Of a stretch of 13,138 nucleotides of DNA, positions 1-7,464 are shown in pieces. This stretch comes from Minisyncoccota bacterium (GTDB lineage: Bacteria > Verrucomicrobiota > Lentisphaeria > Oligosphaerales > MVZH01): assembly GCA_021734725.1 (NCBI GenBank), contig JAIPIM010000083.1:1-13138 (forward strand), read 5' to 3'. Position numbers and translations under genes: made by a program. Below the pieces are notes generated by a model, which saw only the letters and a list, made by a program, of their open reading frames with translations, ran no database searches and had not been told where the DNA came from. How positions within the stretch are numbered: position 1 is the first letter of the stretch; each line of letters opens with the position of its first letter.

Positions 1-36
1 GTTCGTCATGATTCTTCAGGATCTACAGTTCGCCAA

Positions 37-64
37 GCGGTCGCCGGGTGGAACCGCCTCCCAC
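37..64 (-). repeat. Dispersed 28-bp repeat, copy A
   Basis: Read on the minus strand, this copy begins GTGGGAGGCGGTTCCA and ends GGCGACCGC. It matches the copy at 4165-4192 at 25 of 28 positions and the copy at 176-203 at 23 of 28, by hand alignment. The GGAGG...TTCC core is an imperfect palindrome. A 19-base part of it (39-57) recurs exactly at 95-113. Confidence 0.75.
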
Positions 65-94
65 ATTTGTGTGGGCACTGTACAAGAATAGCGG

Positions 95-116
95 GGTCGC
101 CGGGTGGAACCGCTCC
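95..116 (-). repeat. Dispersed repeat, partial copy B
   Basis: Bases 95-113 are identical to 39-57, 56 bases downstream in the same orientation. Read on the minus strand it runs GGAGCGGTTCCACC then CGGCGACC, so it lacks the leading GTGG of the full unit. The preceding bases 86-94 (GAATAGCGG) recur at 4138-4146 next to another copy. Confidence 0.7.
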
Positions 117-175
117 GAAGTGTCGGAGTACAGGAAGCACCCCCCATTTTTGTGTGGACGGTGTACAAGAATAAC

Positions 176-203
176 GTGGGAGGGGCTTCCATGCCGCGAC
201 CGC
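176..203 (+). repeat. Dispersed 28-bp repeat, copy C
   Basis: On the plus strand it begins GTGGGAGGGGCTTCCA and ends GCGACCGC. It matches the copy at 4165-4192 at 24 of 28 positions. It is enclosed by a 7-bp inverted pair, TAACGTG at 172-178 and CACGTTA at 205-211, so the whole unit could form a hairpin. Confidence 0.75.
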
Positions 204-408
204 ACACGTTAAAAACTGTGCTAAGAAGTCTCTTGCAATCGGTTTCATGGTTGTTGTTATTGGCAAGAAGCGGCTTGCGGGGAGGCTTCAATCGGTGCAA
301 GTAATTACGAGCTGGCCGGACAAGGTCCCGCGAAGACTGCCCACTCGCTAAAGACTCGCTGCCACCGCCGTCTAAAGACGGAACTCTGACATTAGCGCGG
401 GTCGCATG

Positions 409-430
409 TATGATTTGTGATGAAATCATA
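409..430. other. AT-rich perfect inverted repeat (8-bp arms, 6-base spacer)
   Basis: TATGATTT at 409-416 is followed after GTGATG by AAATCATA at 423-430. It lies 34 bases past the stop codon of the DeoR-family gene on the minus strand. It could be a weak terminator stem or a protein-binding site. No run of T follows it on the minus strand, so an intrinsic terminator is not well supported. Confidence 0.4.
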
Positions 431-464
431 GTCGTTGTCATTTTTTCGGGCGCTTACGCGATCG

Positions 465-1241
465 TTATATTTTTTGTGCGAACAACAATTTTCCCGCTAA
501 CTTCTTGAGCCATCGTTGATGTGTGGGTGCCAGCCCGGTGTCGACAACCACGATGTCGATGTCTTTCCAGTCGGCAAACTGAACAAACGAAGTCGTTCCG
601 AACTTGCTGCTATCCGCAACCAAGACCGTTTTTCCCGCACTTGCGATCATGGCTCTGGATACACCGGCAATGTTTTGACAGCGGGTGTACAGACCCTTTT
701 GGTCGACGGCGTCCGCACCGATCACCGCGACATCGGCACGGAAGGACGCGAGATTTTCTTCCGTGAGCGGCCCGGATAAATCGGGACTGCCGCGATTGAC
801 GGTGCCGCCTAGAAGCACGAGCTCCAGTTGGTCATGCGCCAGCAGCGCCGATGCGATCGCCAGGGAAGAGGTCAGGACTTTCAAGTCAGGGATCCCTTTG
901 ATGGCCTTGGCGACTTCAAGCGTGGTGGTGCCGGTGTCCAGTATCATGGCCGTTCCTGGAGGAATATGCCGGGTGGCCTCTCGGGCTATGGCCTGTTTTT
1001 CCGCCAGCCGTGCCTGCCGGCGTTCCTGAAACGCGAAGGCGACGACGGACGGCGCGGTCAGTACCGCACCCCCATGCGTTCGCGTAATCCGCCCCTCCGC
1101 GGCAAGTGCCTCAAGATCCCGCCGGATGGTCATGGGCGTGACCTGGAAACGGTCAGCCAATTCGGCCACACTGACCTCGTCCCGCGCGGTCAGCAGCTCC
1201 AGAATGTCTTGAGCCCGTGTCGATGTTCGCGGTTTGATCAT
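465..1241 (-). CDS. DeoR-family transcriptional regulator
   Basis: This 258-residue protein has the standard DeoR/GlpR layout and length. An N-terminal winged helix-turn-helix spans about residues 11-60 (QDILELLTARDEVSVAELAD, then VTPMTIRRDLEAL and RTHGGAVL). A C-terminal DeoRC sensor domain follows, with the phosphosugar-site motif DTGTTTLE at about 102-109. In this family the sensor usually binds a phosphorylated sugar or sugar acid and relieves repression of neighbouring catabolic genes. The ATG start has a GGGAGG ribosome-binding site 4 to 5 bases upstream. The start is 14 bases after the stop of the alanine dehydrogenase gene, so the two are almost certainly co-transcribed, with the regulator last in the cluster. 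It may control its own cluster, the divergent importer at 4431, or both; the sequence does not decide this. The family call is firm, the effector unknown. Confidence 0.93.
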   Translation of the reverse strand: MIKPRTSTRAQDILELLTARDEVSVAELADRFQVTPMTIRRDLEALAAEGRITRTHGGAVLTAPSVVAFAFQERRQARLAEKQAIAREATRHIPPGTAMILDTGTTTLEVAKAIKGIPDLKVLTSSLAIASALLAHDQLELVLLGGTVNRGSPDLSGPLTEENLASFRADVAVIGADAVDQKGLYTRCQNIAGVSRAMIASAGKTVLVADSSKFGTTSFVQFADWKDIDIVVVDTGLAPTHQRWLKKLAGKLLFAQKI

Positions 1242-1255
1242 GGATCCTCCCTCGT

Positions 1256-2371
1256 TCAGGACGTACTCGCATCAAAAGGGTTTTCGGTAGAGGACATGCC
1301 AAGCGCATCGGCCACTTTCCGGTACGTCACGTTTCCTTGGTGCGTGTTAAGGCCTGGACGCAGTTCCGGAACGTCCCGCATGGCCCGCGCCAGCCCGACG
1401 TTCGCCAGTCGAAGAACATAGGGAAGGGTGGAATGCGAAAGTGCCTGTGTCGCGGTACGTGCATAGGCACCGGGCATATTGGTGACGCAGTAGTGCACCA
1501 CACCCTCCTCAGTGTATACCGGTGCGTCATGGGTAGTCGGGCGTGAGGTCTCAACACACCCGCCCTGATCAATGGCAATGTCGACAATGACCGAGCCGGG
1601 CTGCATCCGTCCAAGAAACGCACGTGTGACCAGTTTGGGCGCCTCAGCCCCCGGAATGAGGACCGCGCCAATCACCAGATCAACGTCGGGAAGGCGTTCC
1701 CTGAGCGCTTCTTCCGTTGAATACACCGTGCGCACGGCCCCCTGCGTGACCTGTTCGATAACGGTCATCCGCTCGACGTTTACTTCCAGGATCGTGACGG
1801 CCGCACCGATGCCATGTGCGATGCGCGCGGCGCTGAACCCCGCCGTGCCGCCACCAAGCACCAGCACGTTGGCGGGGGATACGCCGGGAACACCAGCTGG
1901 CAGGACGCCCCTGCCACCTTGCGGGCCAGACAAAAAATAGGCACCCATAAGCGGGCTCATTCGCCCCGCGATCATGCTCATGGGTTCCAGCAACGGCAGG
2001 CGGCGGCCGGATTGCACCGTTTCGTACGCGATAGACGTCACGCCGGCGTCGCATAATGCTCGCGTCAGAGGTTCGTTCGCCGCGAGATGAAGAAACGTGA
2101 AAAGCGCAAGATCTTTTCTGAAATACCTGTACTCGTCGGGCACGGGCTCCTTAACTTTAACCACCATGTCAGCGGCCCACGTATCTTCGGCGCGGGAAAC
2201 TACCGTTGCGCCGGTATCGGCATAGTGGCGGTCGGAAAAGCCCGCGCCTTCCCCCGCCCCGGTCTCCACGGTCACTGCGTGGCCTGCGTTTACCAGCTCT
2301 CGGACAGCCGCCGGCGTGCAGGATACGCGGCCCTCGCGAATCTTCACCTCCCTGGGAATACCAATGTTCAT
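1256..2371 (-). CDS. ald: Alanine dehydrogenase
   Basis: The 371-residue product is a full-length NAD-dependent alanine dehydrogenase, a cytoplasmic enzyme that interconverts L-alanine with pyruvate, ammonia and NADH. The family's key residues are seen: Arg15 in IPREVKIREGRV, Lys74 in VKVKEP, His95 in TFLHLA, and Asp268 in VDIAIDQGG, matching the known pyruvate-binding Arg, Lys, His and catalytic Asp. The Rossmann nucleotide loop is GGGTAGFSAARIA at 173-185, a little unlike the common GGGVVG form. I chose the ATG at 2371 because an AAGGAG ribosome-binding site lies 8 bases upstream and the protein then begins MNIGIPRE, as the family does. The frame is open for 21 more codons, which look non-family. 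The gene follows the aminotransferase by 63 bases and precedes the DeoR-family gene by 14, suggesting one operon. The alanine pool may link it to the aminotransferase. Confidence 0.95.
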   Translation of the reverse strand: MNIGIPREVKIREGRVSCTPAAVRELVNAGHAVTVETGAGEGAGFSDRHYADTGATVVSRAEDTWAADMVVKVKEPVPDEYRYFRKDLALFTFLHLAANEPLTRALCDAGVTSIAYETVQSGRRLPLLEPMSMIAGRMSPLMGAYFLSGPQGGRGVLPAGVPGVSPANVLVLGGGTAGFSAARIAHGIGAAVTILEVNVERMTVIEQVTQGAVRTVYSTEEALRERLPDVDLVIGAVLIPGAEAPKLVTRAFLGRMQPGSVIVDIAIDQGGCVETSRPTTHDAPVYTEEGVVHYCVTNMPGAYARTATQALSHSTLPYVLRLANVGLARAMRDVPELRPGLNTHQGNVTYRKVADALGMSSTENPFDASTS

Positions 2372-2434
2372 TAGCAAGGCTCCTTCGATGCTCTGGCTTG
2401 CGGCCCGGAGGACCGCGTTACCCGGCCGGCGCAA

Positions 2435-3997
2435 TTATACCATGCGCGCTAACGTTTGCTTCATGCACTCAACCACAAAGTCAACCACCGGACGGTCCGC
2501 GATCAACGGCAGTTTCGTAAGGACAACCGGGGGGCAGTCTGCTTTATACGTCTGGGCGCTGACATCGAGGCCGCGGTCCCCGAGCTCGGTCGTAAACGTT
2601 GTGGCTTGCCGCAAGTCTCCGAATCGCAGACTCGTCATGTGATGCCACCCGTCGATGTCGTTGATGACGTGAGGGTACCGCGCGGCCAGTTCGCCCAGAC
2701 GCGTTTCATAGTACGCCCCGACAGCACTGGTTATCGCGGAGTTCGCCTGCGCCCATTCCATGGTGACAAGATAGGCCAGAGACGCCAGTTCCTCCTGGCC
2801 GTTGGTCACTAATGCGCCGAACTGCGGCAGCGCGTCCATGGCCGCGCTGAAAAGAAGACGCGAGGCCGGATACTGACCGCCCGGGAACCCTTTGCCAATG
2901 GCCACAAACGTCGGATGCAGCCCGCATTCCCGGAAAAGATAAAGCTCGGAAGACCACATGCACGTCTGAATTTCGTCGGCGACGGTGGGGACATCGTGCG
3001 TTTCGCACAGCTTGTAGGCATGCTCGAGAAATGCCGGTGTCAGCCGTCGCGCACCGTAGTTCATCATGATAATTTCATGAAAGAATCCGGCGATTTTGAA
3101 GGGGCCCTTCTCGTATGACGCAAACGCGTTGTCAAGATCCTCTATGCAATTCGGGCGAATGGGTACAACCTTCCACAGATTGTTGTTCTCCAGTTTTTTG
3201 TGAAAGCCGGGCCACATGCCGCGCATCATCTGCGTAAGGATCGTGGTGCCGTGATAGTTCGCCTGCAATCCGCCGTCCTCGTTGCCCATCACCAGAATGA
3301 CTGGAGTGCGTCCCGCGTATGTCGGCGTCGGCATGTGCGGTTCAATGCGATAGAATCGTGCCAGGATCATCTTGAGTGCGGCCTCAACGGCCAGGCTGCC
3401 GGTCTCGAGATTGAGGACTCGATTTAGCGCGCGCATATCCCCGGTGCGATCCAGTACACGCCCCAGGGCTGCGTCATCATCACGTTTCAACCCGTTGGCC
3501 GTGCGGATCAATTCGCGTTCGAGTAAGCGGGTGATGTGTCCCCGCGTATTGTTGTGCGTGGCATTGGGAATTCCCAGGGCCCGTGCTTTATCGAGCAGGT
3601 GATACCCCGGGAAGCTATGCCCCAGCGGCGCATGATAGTGTTCGCTCTTGCTGATCAGGTAAAGCTGCCCGTCCTCGCCAATACGGTAATATCCACCACC
3701 GCTCAAAGGGGCGGCAGCGGTCTTGGTGGCTTCACAAAATTTCGCGGAACCCGCGCCGTCGGACGTGTTGCACAACGACGGTTCAACAACACACGTCCCA
3801 ACTTTGTTCAGCAAGCCGGTCAAATGTGCCTGAAAGCTCTTGGGGTAGAAGTCCACCTTCGCATGCGTAAGCGCATCGAGGGTGTCGTCCGCCGTGTCAA
3901 CCAGCACCCTATGCGCGGAACACACGGCCCGCACGTACTCGTCACCCAGCATGTCCGCCAACGACCTCAGGACCGGATTAAACCACGCCTGCTCCAC
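2435..3997 (-). CDS. Divergent class III PLP-dependent aminotransferase
   Basis: This 520-residue protein has fold-type I, class III aminotransferase features. VADEIQT at about 339-345 supplies the Asp (341) that holds the PLP ring nitrogen, and IGKGFPGGQYPAS carries the likely Schiff-base Lys369. NYHGTT at about 247-252 resembles the YHGRT loop. LETGSLAVEAALK at about 197-209 is closer to the EGGALAVENALK stretch I recall from L-lysine 6-aminotransferases than to the GTEA form of ornithine or GABA enzymes. It is longer than the usual 400-460 residues, mostly because about 190 residues precede that motif. After DEIQT the common GxGRTG is replaced by CMWSSE, so the substrate pocket probably differs. 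Substrate unknown. The start is GTG with GAGGG only 4 bases upstream. It is first in the cluster with alanine dehydrogenase, which fits an alanine/pyruvate amino shuttle (inference). Confidence 0.85.
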   Translation of the reverse strand: MEQAWFNPVLRSLADMLGDEYVRAVCSAHRVLVDTADDTLDALTHAKVDFYPKSFQAHLTGLLNKVGTCVVEPSLCNTSDGAGSAKFCEATKTAAAPLSGGGYYRIGEDGQLYLISKSEHYHAPLGHSFPGYHLLDKARALGIPNATHNNTRGHITRLLERELIRTANGLKRDDDAALGRVLDRTGDMRALNRVLNLETGSLAVEAALKMILARFYRIEPHMPTPTYAGRTPVILVMGNEDGGLQANYHGTTILTQMMRGMWPGFHKKLENNNLWKVVPIRPNCIEDLDNAFASYEKGPFKIAGFFHEIIMMNYGARRLTPAFLEHAYKLCETHDVPTVADEIQTCMWSSELYLFRECGLHPTFVAIGKGFPGGQYPASRLLFSAAMDALPQFGALVTNGQEELASLAYLVTMEWAQANSAITSAVGAYYETRLGELAARYPHVINDIDGWHHMTSLRFGDLRQATTFTTELGDRGLDVSAQTYKADCPPVVLTKLPLIADRPVVDFVVECMKQTLARMV

Positions 3998-4042
3998 TTT
4001 ACCCTCACGATGTTTTAATGTGTTCGTTTCTGTCTATAACAA

Positions 4043-4070
4043 ACAATAACGCATCTGACGAGTGTGTCAA
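4043..4070 (-). promoter_or_regulatory. Candidate sigma-70-type promoter of the aminotransferase cluster
   Basis: On the minus strand TTGACA (4065-4070) is a perfect minus-35 match. It is followed after 16 bases by TATTGT (4043-4048), a 4-of-6 minus-10 match. Transcription would start near 4036, about 40 bases before the GTG start of the aminotransferase gene. A run of T lies just upstream of the minus-35, as in an UP element. It is predicted from pattern only. Confidence 0.45.
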
Positions 4071-4072
4071 GC

Positions 4073-4101
4073 GAAAAAAGGGGGAGGCCGGATCTTTTTT
4101 C
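4073..4101. promoter_or_regulatory. Inverted repeat abutting the candidate promoter
   Basis: GAAAAAAG at 4073-4080 and CTTTTTTC at 4094-4101 form a perfect 8-bp inverted pair around a GC-rich 13-base spacer. The outer AAGC/GCTT bases can extend the stem with a bulge. It lies 2 bases upstream of the putative TTGACA box, so it could be a regulator site or an AT-rich promoter element. It could also act as a hairpin in plus-strand RNA, but no gene upstream on that strand needs a terminator here. Confidence 0.35.
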
Positions 4102-4164
4102 TTGCTTAGGCAGTTCGCTTCCCAACGGGATTTCCATGAATAGCGGAGGGACGCAGTCCCTAAT

Positions 4165-4192
4165 GTGGGAGGCGCTTCCACGCGACGACCGC
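4165..4192 (+). repeat. Dispersed 28-bp repeat, copy D
   Basis: It begins GTGGGAGGCGCTTCCA and ends ACGACCGC, matching the copy at 37-64 (opposite strand) at 25 of 28 positions. It is preceded at 4138-4146 by GAATAGCGG, a word that also adjoins copy B at 86-94. The hairpin at 4147-4161 separates the two. The recurrence in two gaps about 4 kb apart indicates a genomic dispersed-repeat family, REP-like in size and palindromic core. Confidence 0.75.
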
Positions 4193-4430
4193 GGTTCAAT
4201 CCAACCCACCAGTAAACACCAATCATTTCTTTGAAAACGTAAAAAATCGTAACCGTTCACAGTGGTAACTGCTATGTCTCAAAAATCCTAAGAGGCAGGC
4301 CCGGCGCGTATACGATTGCTGGACGGCGCAATGGTTTGTGGTATCTTAGCCAGCACGATCATCCGCATTGGCGTATTGGTCGGCGGTTGACCATCATTAA
4401 CGACATCGGAAGCATGGAGGAACTGTATGT

Positions 4431-5435
4431 ATGAAACGCTATCTGCTGTGTGTGTTGGGATTGGCGGCGATGATCATGACGGCGGGCTGTGGGAAGAAGG
4501 ACGAAGGCGGCAACGCGGCGACGGACCAGCAGGGAAAACTCACGATTGCGGTGATTCCCAAGAGTACGGCGAATGAATTTTGGGAAACCGTTCAGGCCGG
4601 GGCCATGACCGCGGCTGAGGAACTCGGCGTTGACGTGAAATGGGAAGGTACCGTTACGGAGACGGAAATTGCCGAGCAGAACAAGATAATCGAGAATATG
4701 GTTAACCTCGGTGTCGACGGCATGGCGCTGGCGCCGCTGAACAAGCGTGCTATGGAGAAGCAGGTGAGGAATGCCGTGAATGCAGGGATCCCTGTCGTGG
4801 TGTTCGATTCCGCGGTTGAGGGCGATGCCCACTCCAGTTTCGTGGCGACGGACAACCATAAGGGCGGCGCTCTCGGCGCCGAGCATATGATTGAGCTTCT
4901 TGGAGACAACGGCGGCAAGGTCATGGTCATGCGGTTTGTGCAGGGTACGGGCAGCACGGAGGCGCGTGCCGCCGGATTCATGGAAACGGCCGAGGCCGCC
5001 GGTATCGATATCGTGGCGGACCCCTATCCGGACACCGGGACGATCGAGGGGGCGAAGACTGTGGCGGTGAACACGTTCGAGGGCTTTATCGAGGACGGCG
5101 AGCTGGAATTGGATGGTGTTTTTGCCTGTAACTTGGTGGCGAGTCTCGGGGTCGCGTCGGCACTCGACGATTTGCGTAAGAGCGGGGTGGACGTGGATGT
5201 CAAGTTTGTTGGCTTTGACACGTCGAAAAAACTGGTCGACGAATTGCAGGCAGGCACTATTGACGCACTGGTCGCCCAGAATCCCCGGCGCATGGGGTAC
5301 CTGGCGGTCCAGACCATCGTAAAAGTGGTACGCGGAGAGCCGGTGCCGGACGTGGTGGATACCGGTGTAAAACTGGTCACCCGCGAGAAACTCGAAAACG
5401 ATCCCGAGATCCGTAAGCTGGTGGGATTGGAGTGA
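4431..5435 (+). CDS. Sugar ABC transporter substrate-binding lipoprotein (RbsB-like)
   Basis: This 334-residue protein is the extracytoplasmic receptor of a CUT2 (ribose/xylose-type) importer. Residues 1-20 form a lipoprotein signal ending TAGC, with Cys20 as the acylated residue (the minus-3 Thr is a little unusual). The mature part is a periplasmic-binding-protein fold of the LacI/RbsB type (Peripla_BP_4). Seen are KLTIAVIPKSTANEFWETVQAG, the sugar-stacking region at the start; EQNKIIENMVNLGVDGMALAP; and later FVGFDTSKKLVDELQAGTIDALVAQNPRRMGYLAVQTI, the usual C-terminal signature. The ATG at 4431 has GGAGG 10 bases upstream. An ATG four bases earlier is out of frame. It is the first gene of an importer operon, with the ATPase 160 bases on. 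The sugar cannot be named from sequence; rhamnose or a rhamnoside is suggested only by the nearby GH78 gene. Confidence 0.93.
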   Translation: MKRYLLCVLGLAAMIMTAGCGKKDEGGNAATDQQGKLTIAVIPKSTANEFWETVQAGAMTAAEELGVDVKWEGTVTETEIAEQNKIIENMVNLGVDGMALAPLNKRAMEKQVRNAVNAGIPVVVFDSAVEGDAHSSFVATDNHKGGALGAEHMIELLGDNGGKVMVMRFVQGTGSTEARAAGFMETAEAAGIDIVADPYPDTGTIEGAKTVAVNTFEGFIEDGELELDGVFACNLVASLGVASALDDLRKSGVDVDVKFVGFDTSKKLVDELQAGTIDALVAQNPRRMGYLAVQTIVKVVRGEPVPDVVDTGVKLVTREKLENDPEIRKLVGLE

Positions 5436-5446
5436 GGCGGTTCCCT

Positions 5447-5473
5447 CCGGCGGTCAAACCCGTCACCCGCCGG
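5447..5473 (+). promoter_or_regulatory. GC-rich stem-loop between binding-protein and ATPase genes
   Basis: CCGGCGG at 5447-5453 pairs perfectly with CCGCCGG at 5467-5473 across a 13-base loop, starting 11 bases after the binding-protein stop codon. No T-run follows, so full termination is unlikely. Stem-loops at this position in importer operons commonly protect the binding-protein message from 3' decay, so that it outnumbers the other subunits. That role here is an inference. Confidence 0.5.
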
Positions 5474-5595
5474 TTGGCGGCCCTGGAGGACCGCTTTACT
5501 GGCTGGCGCACTGCCGCTGAGCATGTGTACGGGCTTTGGTCGCGGCCTATGGGTAACGGGTAGCGCCACGGGCCACAGCAGATACAGGTGAGGTG

Positions 5596-7176
5596 ATGGC
5601 CGACGACACGAGATCTGAAAACAACGATTCCCTTGCCCTTCGCCTGGAGATGCGCGGTGTTCGCAAGCGTTTCGGTGCGACGCACGCGTTGGTGGGCGTG
5701 GACTTGGCCGTGAAACCCGGTGAGGTGATGGCGCTTGTCGGGGAGAACGGTGCGGGTAAGAGCACGCTCATGAAGGTATTGTCCGGTGCGCACCCGGCGG
5801 ACGCCGGTTCAATGCGTCTCGACGGGGAACCCTATGTGCCGTGCAATCCGTTGCACGCACGGCAGTGTGGCGTGGCCATGATCTATCAGGAACTGTCGCT
5901 TGCCCCGCACCTGTCCGTCATGGAGAACATTCTGCTCGGTGTCGAGCCGACCCGCGGTATGTTGCTCAACCGCAAGGCCATGCGTGAGCGTGCGTTGGCC
6001 GCGCAGCAAGAAGTTGGAATGGGCCATGTTTCGCCAGACATCAAGGTTTCCAGCTTATCCCCGGGTCAGCAGCAGTTGGTGGAAATTGCGCGTGCCGTTA
6101 CGCTGGAGTGCCGAGTCCTGGTGCTTGACGAGCCGACCAGTTCTTTGACGCGGCACGATATCGAGAATCTGTTTGCCTTGGTTCAGCGGCTCAAGGCCCA
6201 AGGGCTATCCATTGTTTATATTTCGCATTTTCTGGAAGAGGTGCGCGAGATATCCGATCGGTTTACGGTGTTGCGCGATGGTGAGACGGTAGGAGGGGGG
6301 ATCACCGCGGACACAACGACGCATGAGATCATTACCATGATGGTCGGTCGTGAGGTGGACGATCTTTATCCGCGGTCCGCACGGTCGCCCGGCGACGTTG
6401 TTCTGGAGGTGAATGAGCTGGGTGGCGAGCGCCTGCCCGTATCGGCTTCTCTTTGTCTGAGGCGCGGCGAAATACTTGGCATGGCCGGGTTGATCGGTGC
6501 GGGGCGCACGGAGCTTATGCGCGCCGTCTTCGGTCTGGACGGAGTGCGTGAGGGAAACGTGAAGGTGGGGATCTACAGCGGCATCGCTGATCCTGCAAGA
6601 CGCTGGAAGCAGGGAGTGGGAATGGTGAGCGAGGATCGAAAGAACGAGGGTCTTGCGGGGGGCCTGAGCGTAGCCGATAACGTGACACTGTCGCATCTTC
6701 GGGGGCTCGGGCCGTGGCGATTCGTACTGCCGTCGCGCCAGCGCAAAGCCTGTCACCGGTGGCTTCGCCAGATCCCCATAAAATGTCAGTCACCCGCGCA
6801 ACCGGTCAATGCACTGTCGGGGGGCAACCAGCAGAAGGTAGCGGTAGCACGATTGCTGCATGCCGACGTTGACGTGTTGTTGTTGGATGAACCAACCCGG
6901 GGCGTTGACGTGGGTTCGAAAGCTCAGATCTATGAACTCATCGACGATCTGGCGCGGGGCGACCCCGACATCGGACGTCCGCCGAAAGCCATTCTCATGA
7001 TCAGCAGCTACCTGCCGGAATTGCTCGGTGTATGTGACCGGATCGCCGTCATGTGCCGCGGGCGGCTGGGCGAGGCGCGTCAGGTCGACGAGTGGGATGA
7101 CCATCGGCTGATGATTGCGGCGACGGGACATGACCGGCTGGCGATTGCGGGCGACGGGGTACTGTCGGACGTATAA
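5596..7176 (+). CDS. Sugar ABC transporter ATP-binding protein (RbsA/XylG-like, two ABC domains)
   Basis: This 526-residue protein has the duplicated ATPase layout of CUT2 importers. The first domain has Walker A GENGAGKST at about 50-58, signature LSPGQQQ and Walker B VLVLDEPTSSLT. The second has the degenerate Walker A usual for the family (GLIGAGRTE), signature LSGGNQQKVAVARLL and Walker B VLLLDEPTRGVDVG. It acts at the inner face of the membrane, driving sugar uptake by ATP hydrolysis with the permease at 7465. A GTG at 5593 directly precedes the ATG at 5596. I prefer the ATG because AGGTG at 5586-5590 is then 5 bases away, but the GTG is possible. Length is slightly above the usual 500 or so residues, with a short non-conserved N-terminal tail of about 15. 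The family is certain; the sugar is not. Confidence 0.94.
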   Translation: MADDTRSENNDSLALRLEMRGVRKRFGATHALVGVDLAVKPGEVMALVGENGAGKSTLMKVLSGAHPADAGSMRLDGEPYVPCNPLHARQCGVAMIYQELSLAPHLSVMENILLGVEPTRGMLLNRKAMRERALAAQQEVGMGHVSPDIKVSSLSPGQQQLVEIARAVTLECRVLVLDEPTSSLTRHDIENLFALVQRLKAQGLSIVYISHFLEEVREISDRFTVLRDGETVGGGITADTTTHEIITMMVGREVDDLYPRSARSPGDVVLEVNELGGERLPVSASLCLRRGEILGMAGLIGAGRTELMRAVFGLDGVREGNVKVGIYSGIADPARRWKQGVGMVSEDRKNEGLAGGLSVADNVTLSHLRGLGPWRFVLPSRQRKACHRWLRQIPIKCQSPAQPVNALSGGNQQKVAVARLLHADVDVLLLDEPTRGVDVGSKAQIYELIDDLARGDPDIGRPPKAILMISSYLPELLGVCDRIAVMCRGRLGEARQVDEWDDHRLMIAATGHDRLAIAGDGVLSDV

Positions 7177-7464
7177 TGAAAACGGATGAGGAAAGGAGCG
7201 ACGGCATGTGACAATACACTTACTCTCAGACTTAACCGACACACTTCACCGGATACTCTTAACCGGCTCTCTTGCAACGGTTAGAGCTATGACGAGTAAG
7301 CAGGTCGGTTAAGGGTGTCCGAGGAAGGGTGGCGGTTAAGTGTAGCGAACAATGGGGGAAGCGGTCGATATATGGCTAACCCCATGCAACAGCGATAATT
7401 AGACGTGAATACTTGCTGTCAGCTTTGACAGAGCCGGCAAAAGGTATGAGGACGCCTGATAATA
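7177..7464 (+). other. Long junction inside the importer operon with inverted repeat and an orphan ribosome-binding site
   Basis: Importer ATPase and permease genes are normally close together or overlapping; here 288 bases separate them. A strong AAAGGAG (7192-7198) sits 16 bases past the ATPase stop. It precedes ATG-TGA at 7206-7211, and an overlapping GTG at 7208 that opens a 34-codon frame ending at 7312. That frame runs through the inverted repeat and has no family I recognise, so I do not call it a gene. The inverted repeat is annotated separately. The permease has its own weaker GAGGA 12 bases before its ATG. Confidence 0.6.
7230..7341. repeat. Large imperfect inverted repeat (36-bp arms) in the importer operon
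   Basis: The left arm 7230-7265 and right arm 7306-7341 are complementary at 30 of 36 positions by hand alignment. Two of the six mismatches would be G-U pairs in plus-strand RNA. Each arm holds two CTTAACCG (or CGGTTAAG) words about 27 bases apart. The 40-base centre holds a second small stem, GCTCT at 7266-7270 with AGAGC at 7283-7287. Just outside, TACACTTA (7215-7222) could alternatively pair with TAAGTGTA (7336-7343). The five-base word ACAAT flanks the structure at 7211-7215 and 7349-7353. It could be a MITE-like insertion or an RNA control structure between importer genes. Confidence 0.75.

Larger units (their letters stand above)
1..464. other. Gene-free stretch with dispersed repeats, downstream of the DeoR-family gene
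   Basis: No convincing gene is seen. Open frames here run through the GC-rich repeats and give low-complexity peptides of the type WEAVPPGD or FHPATA, which look like translated repeats. The left part (37-203) holds three or four copies of a short repeat family, annotated separately. A 12-base word, TGTACAAGAATA, occurs at 79-90 and again at 162-173. The right part holds two small perfect hairpins: CCGTC-TAAA-GACGG at 368-381 and an 8-bp AT-rich stem at 409-430. The stretch lies after the stop of the minus-strand cluster, so its transcription terminator may be here. Confidence 0.6.
3998..4430. other. Divergent intergenic region between aminotransferase and sugar-binding protein genes
   Basis: This 433-base stretch holds no gene I can support. 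It must contain promoters for both directions. A good minus-strand promoter match and an adjacent inverted repeat are annotated separately. Bases 4138-4192 carry a dispersed repeat with a small hairpin, AGGGAC-GCA-GTCCCT, at 4147-4161. For the plus strand only a weak extended minus-10 match, TGGTATCTT, is seen at 4339-4347, with no good minus-35 at normal spacing. The binding-protein gene has a clear GGAGG at 4416-4420. Confidence 0.6.
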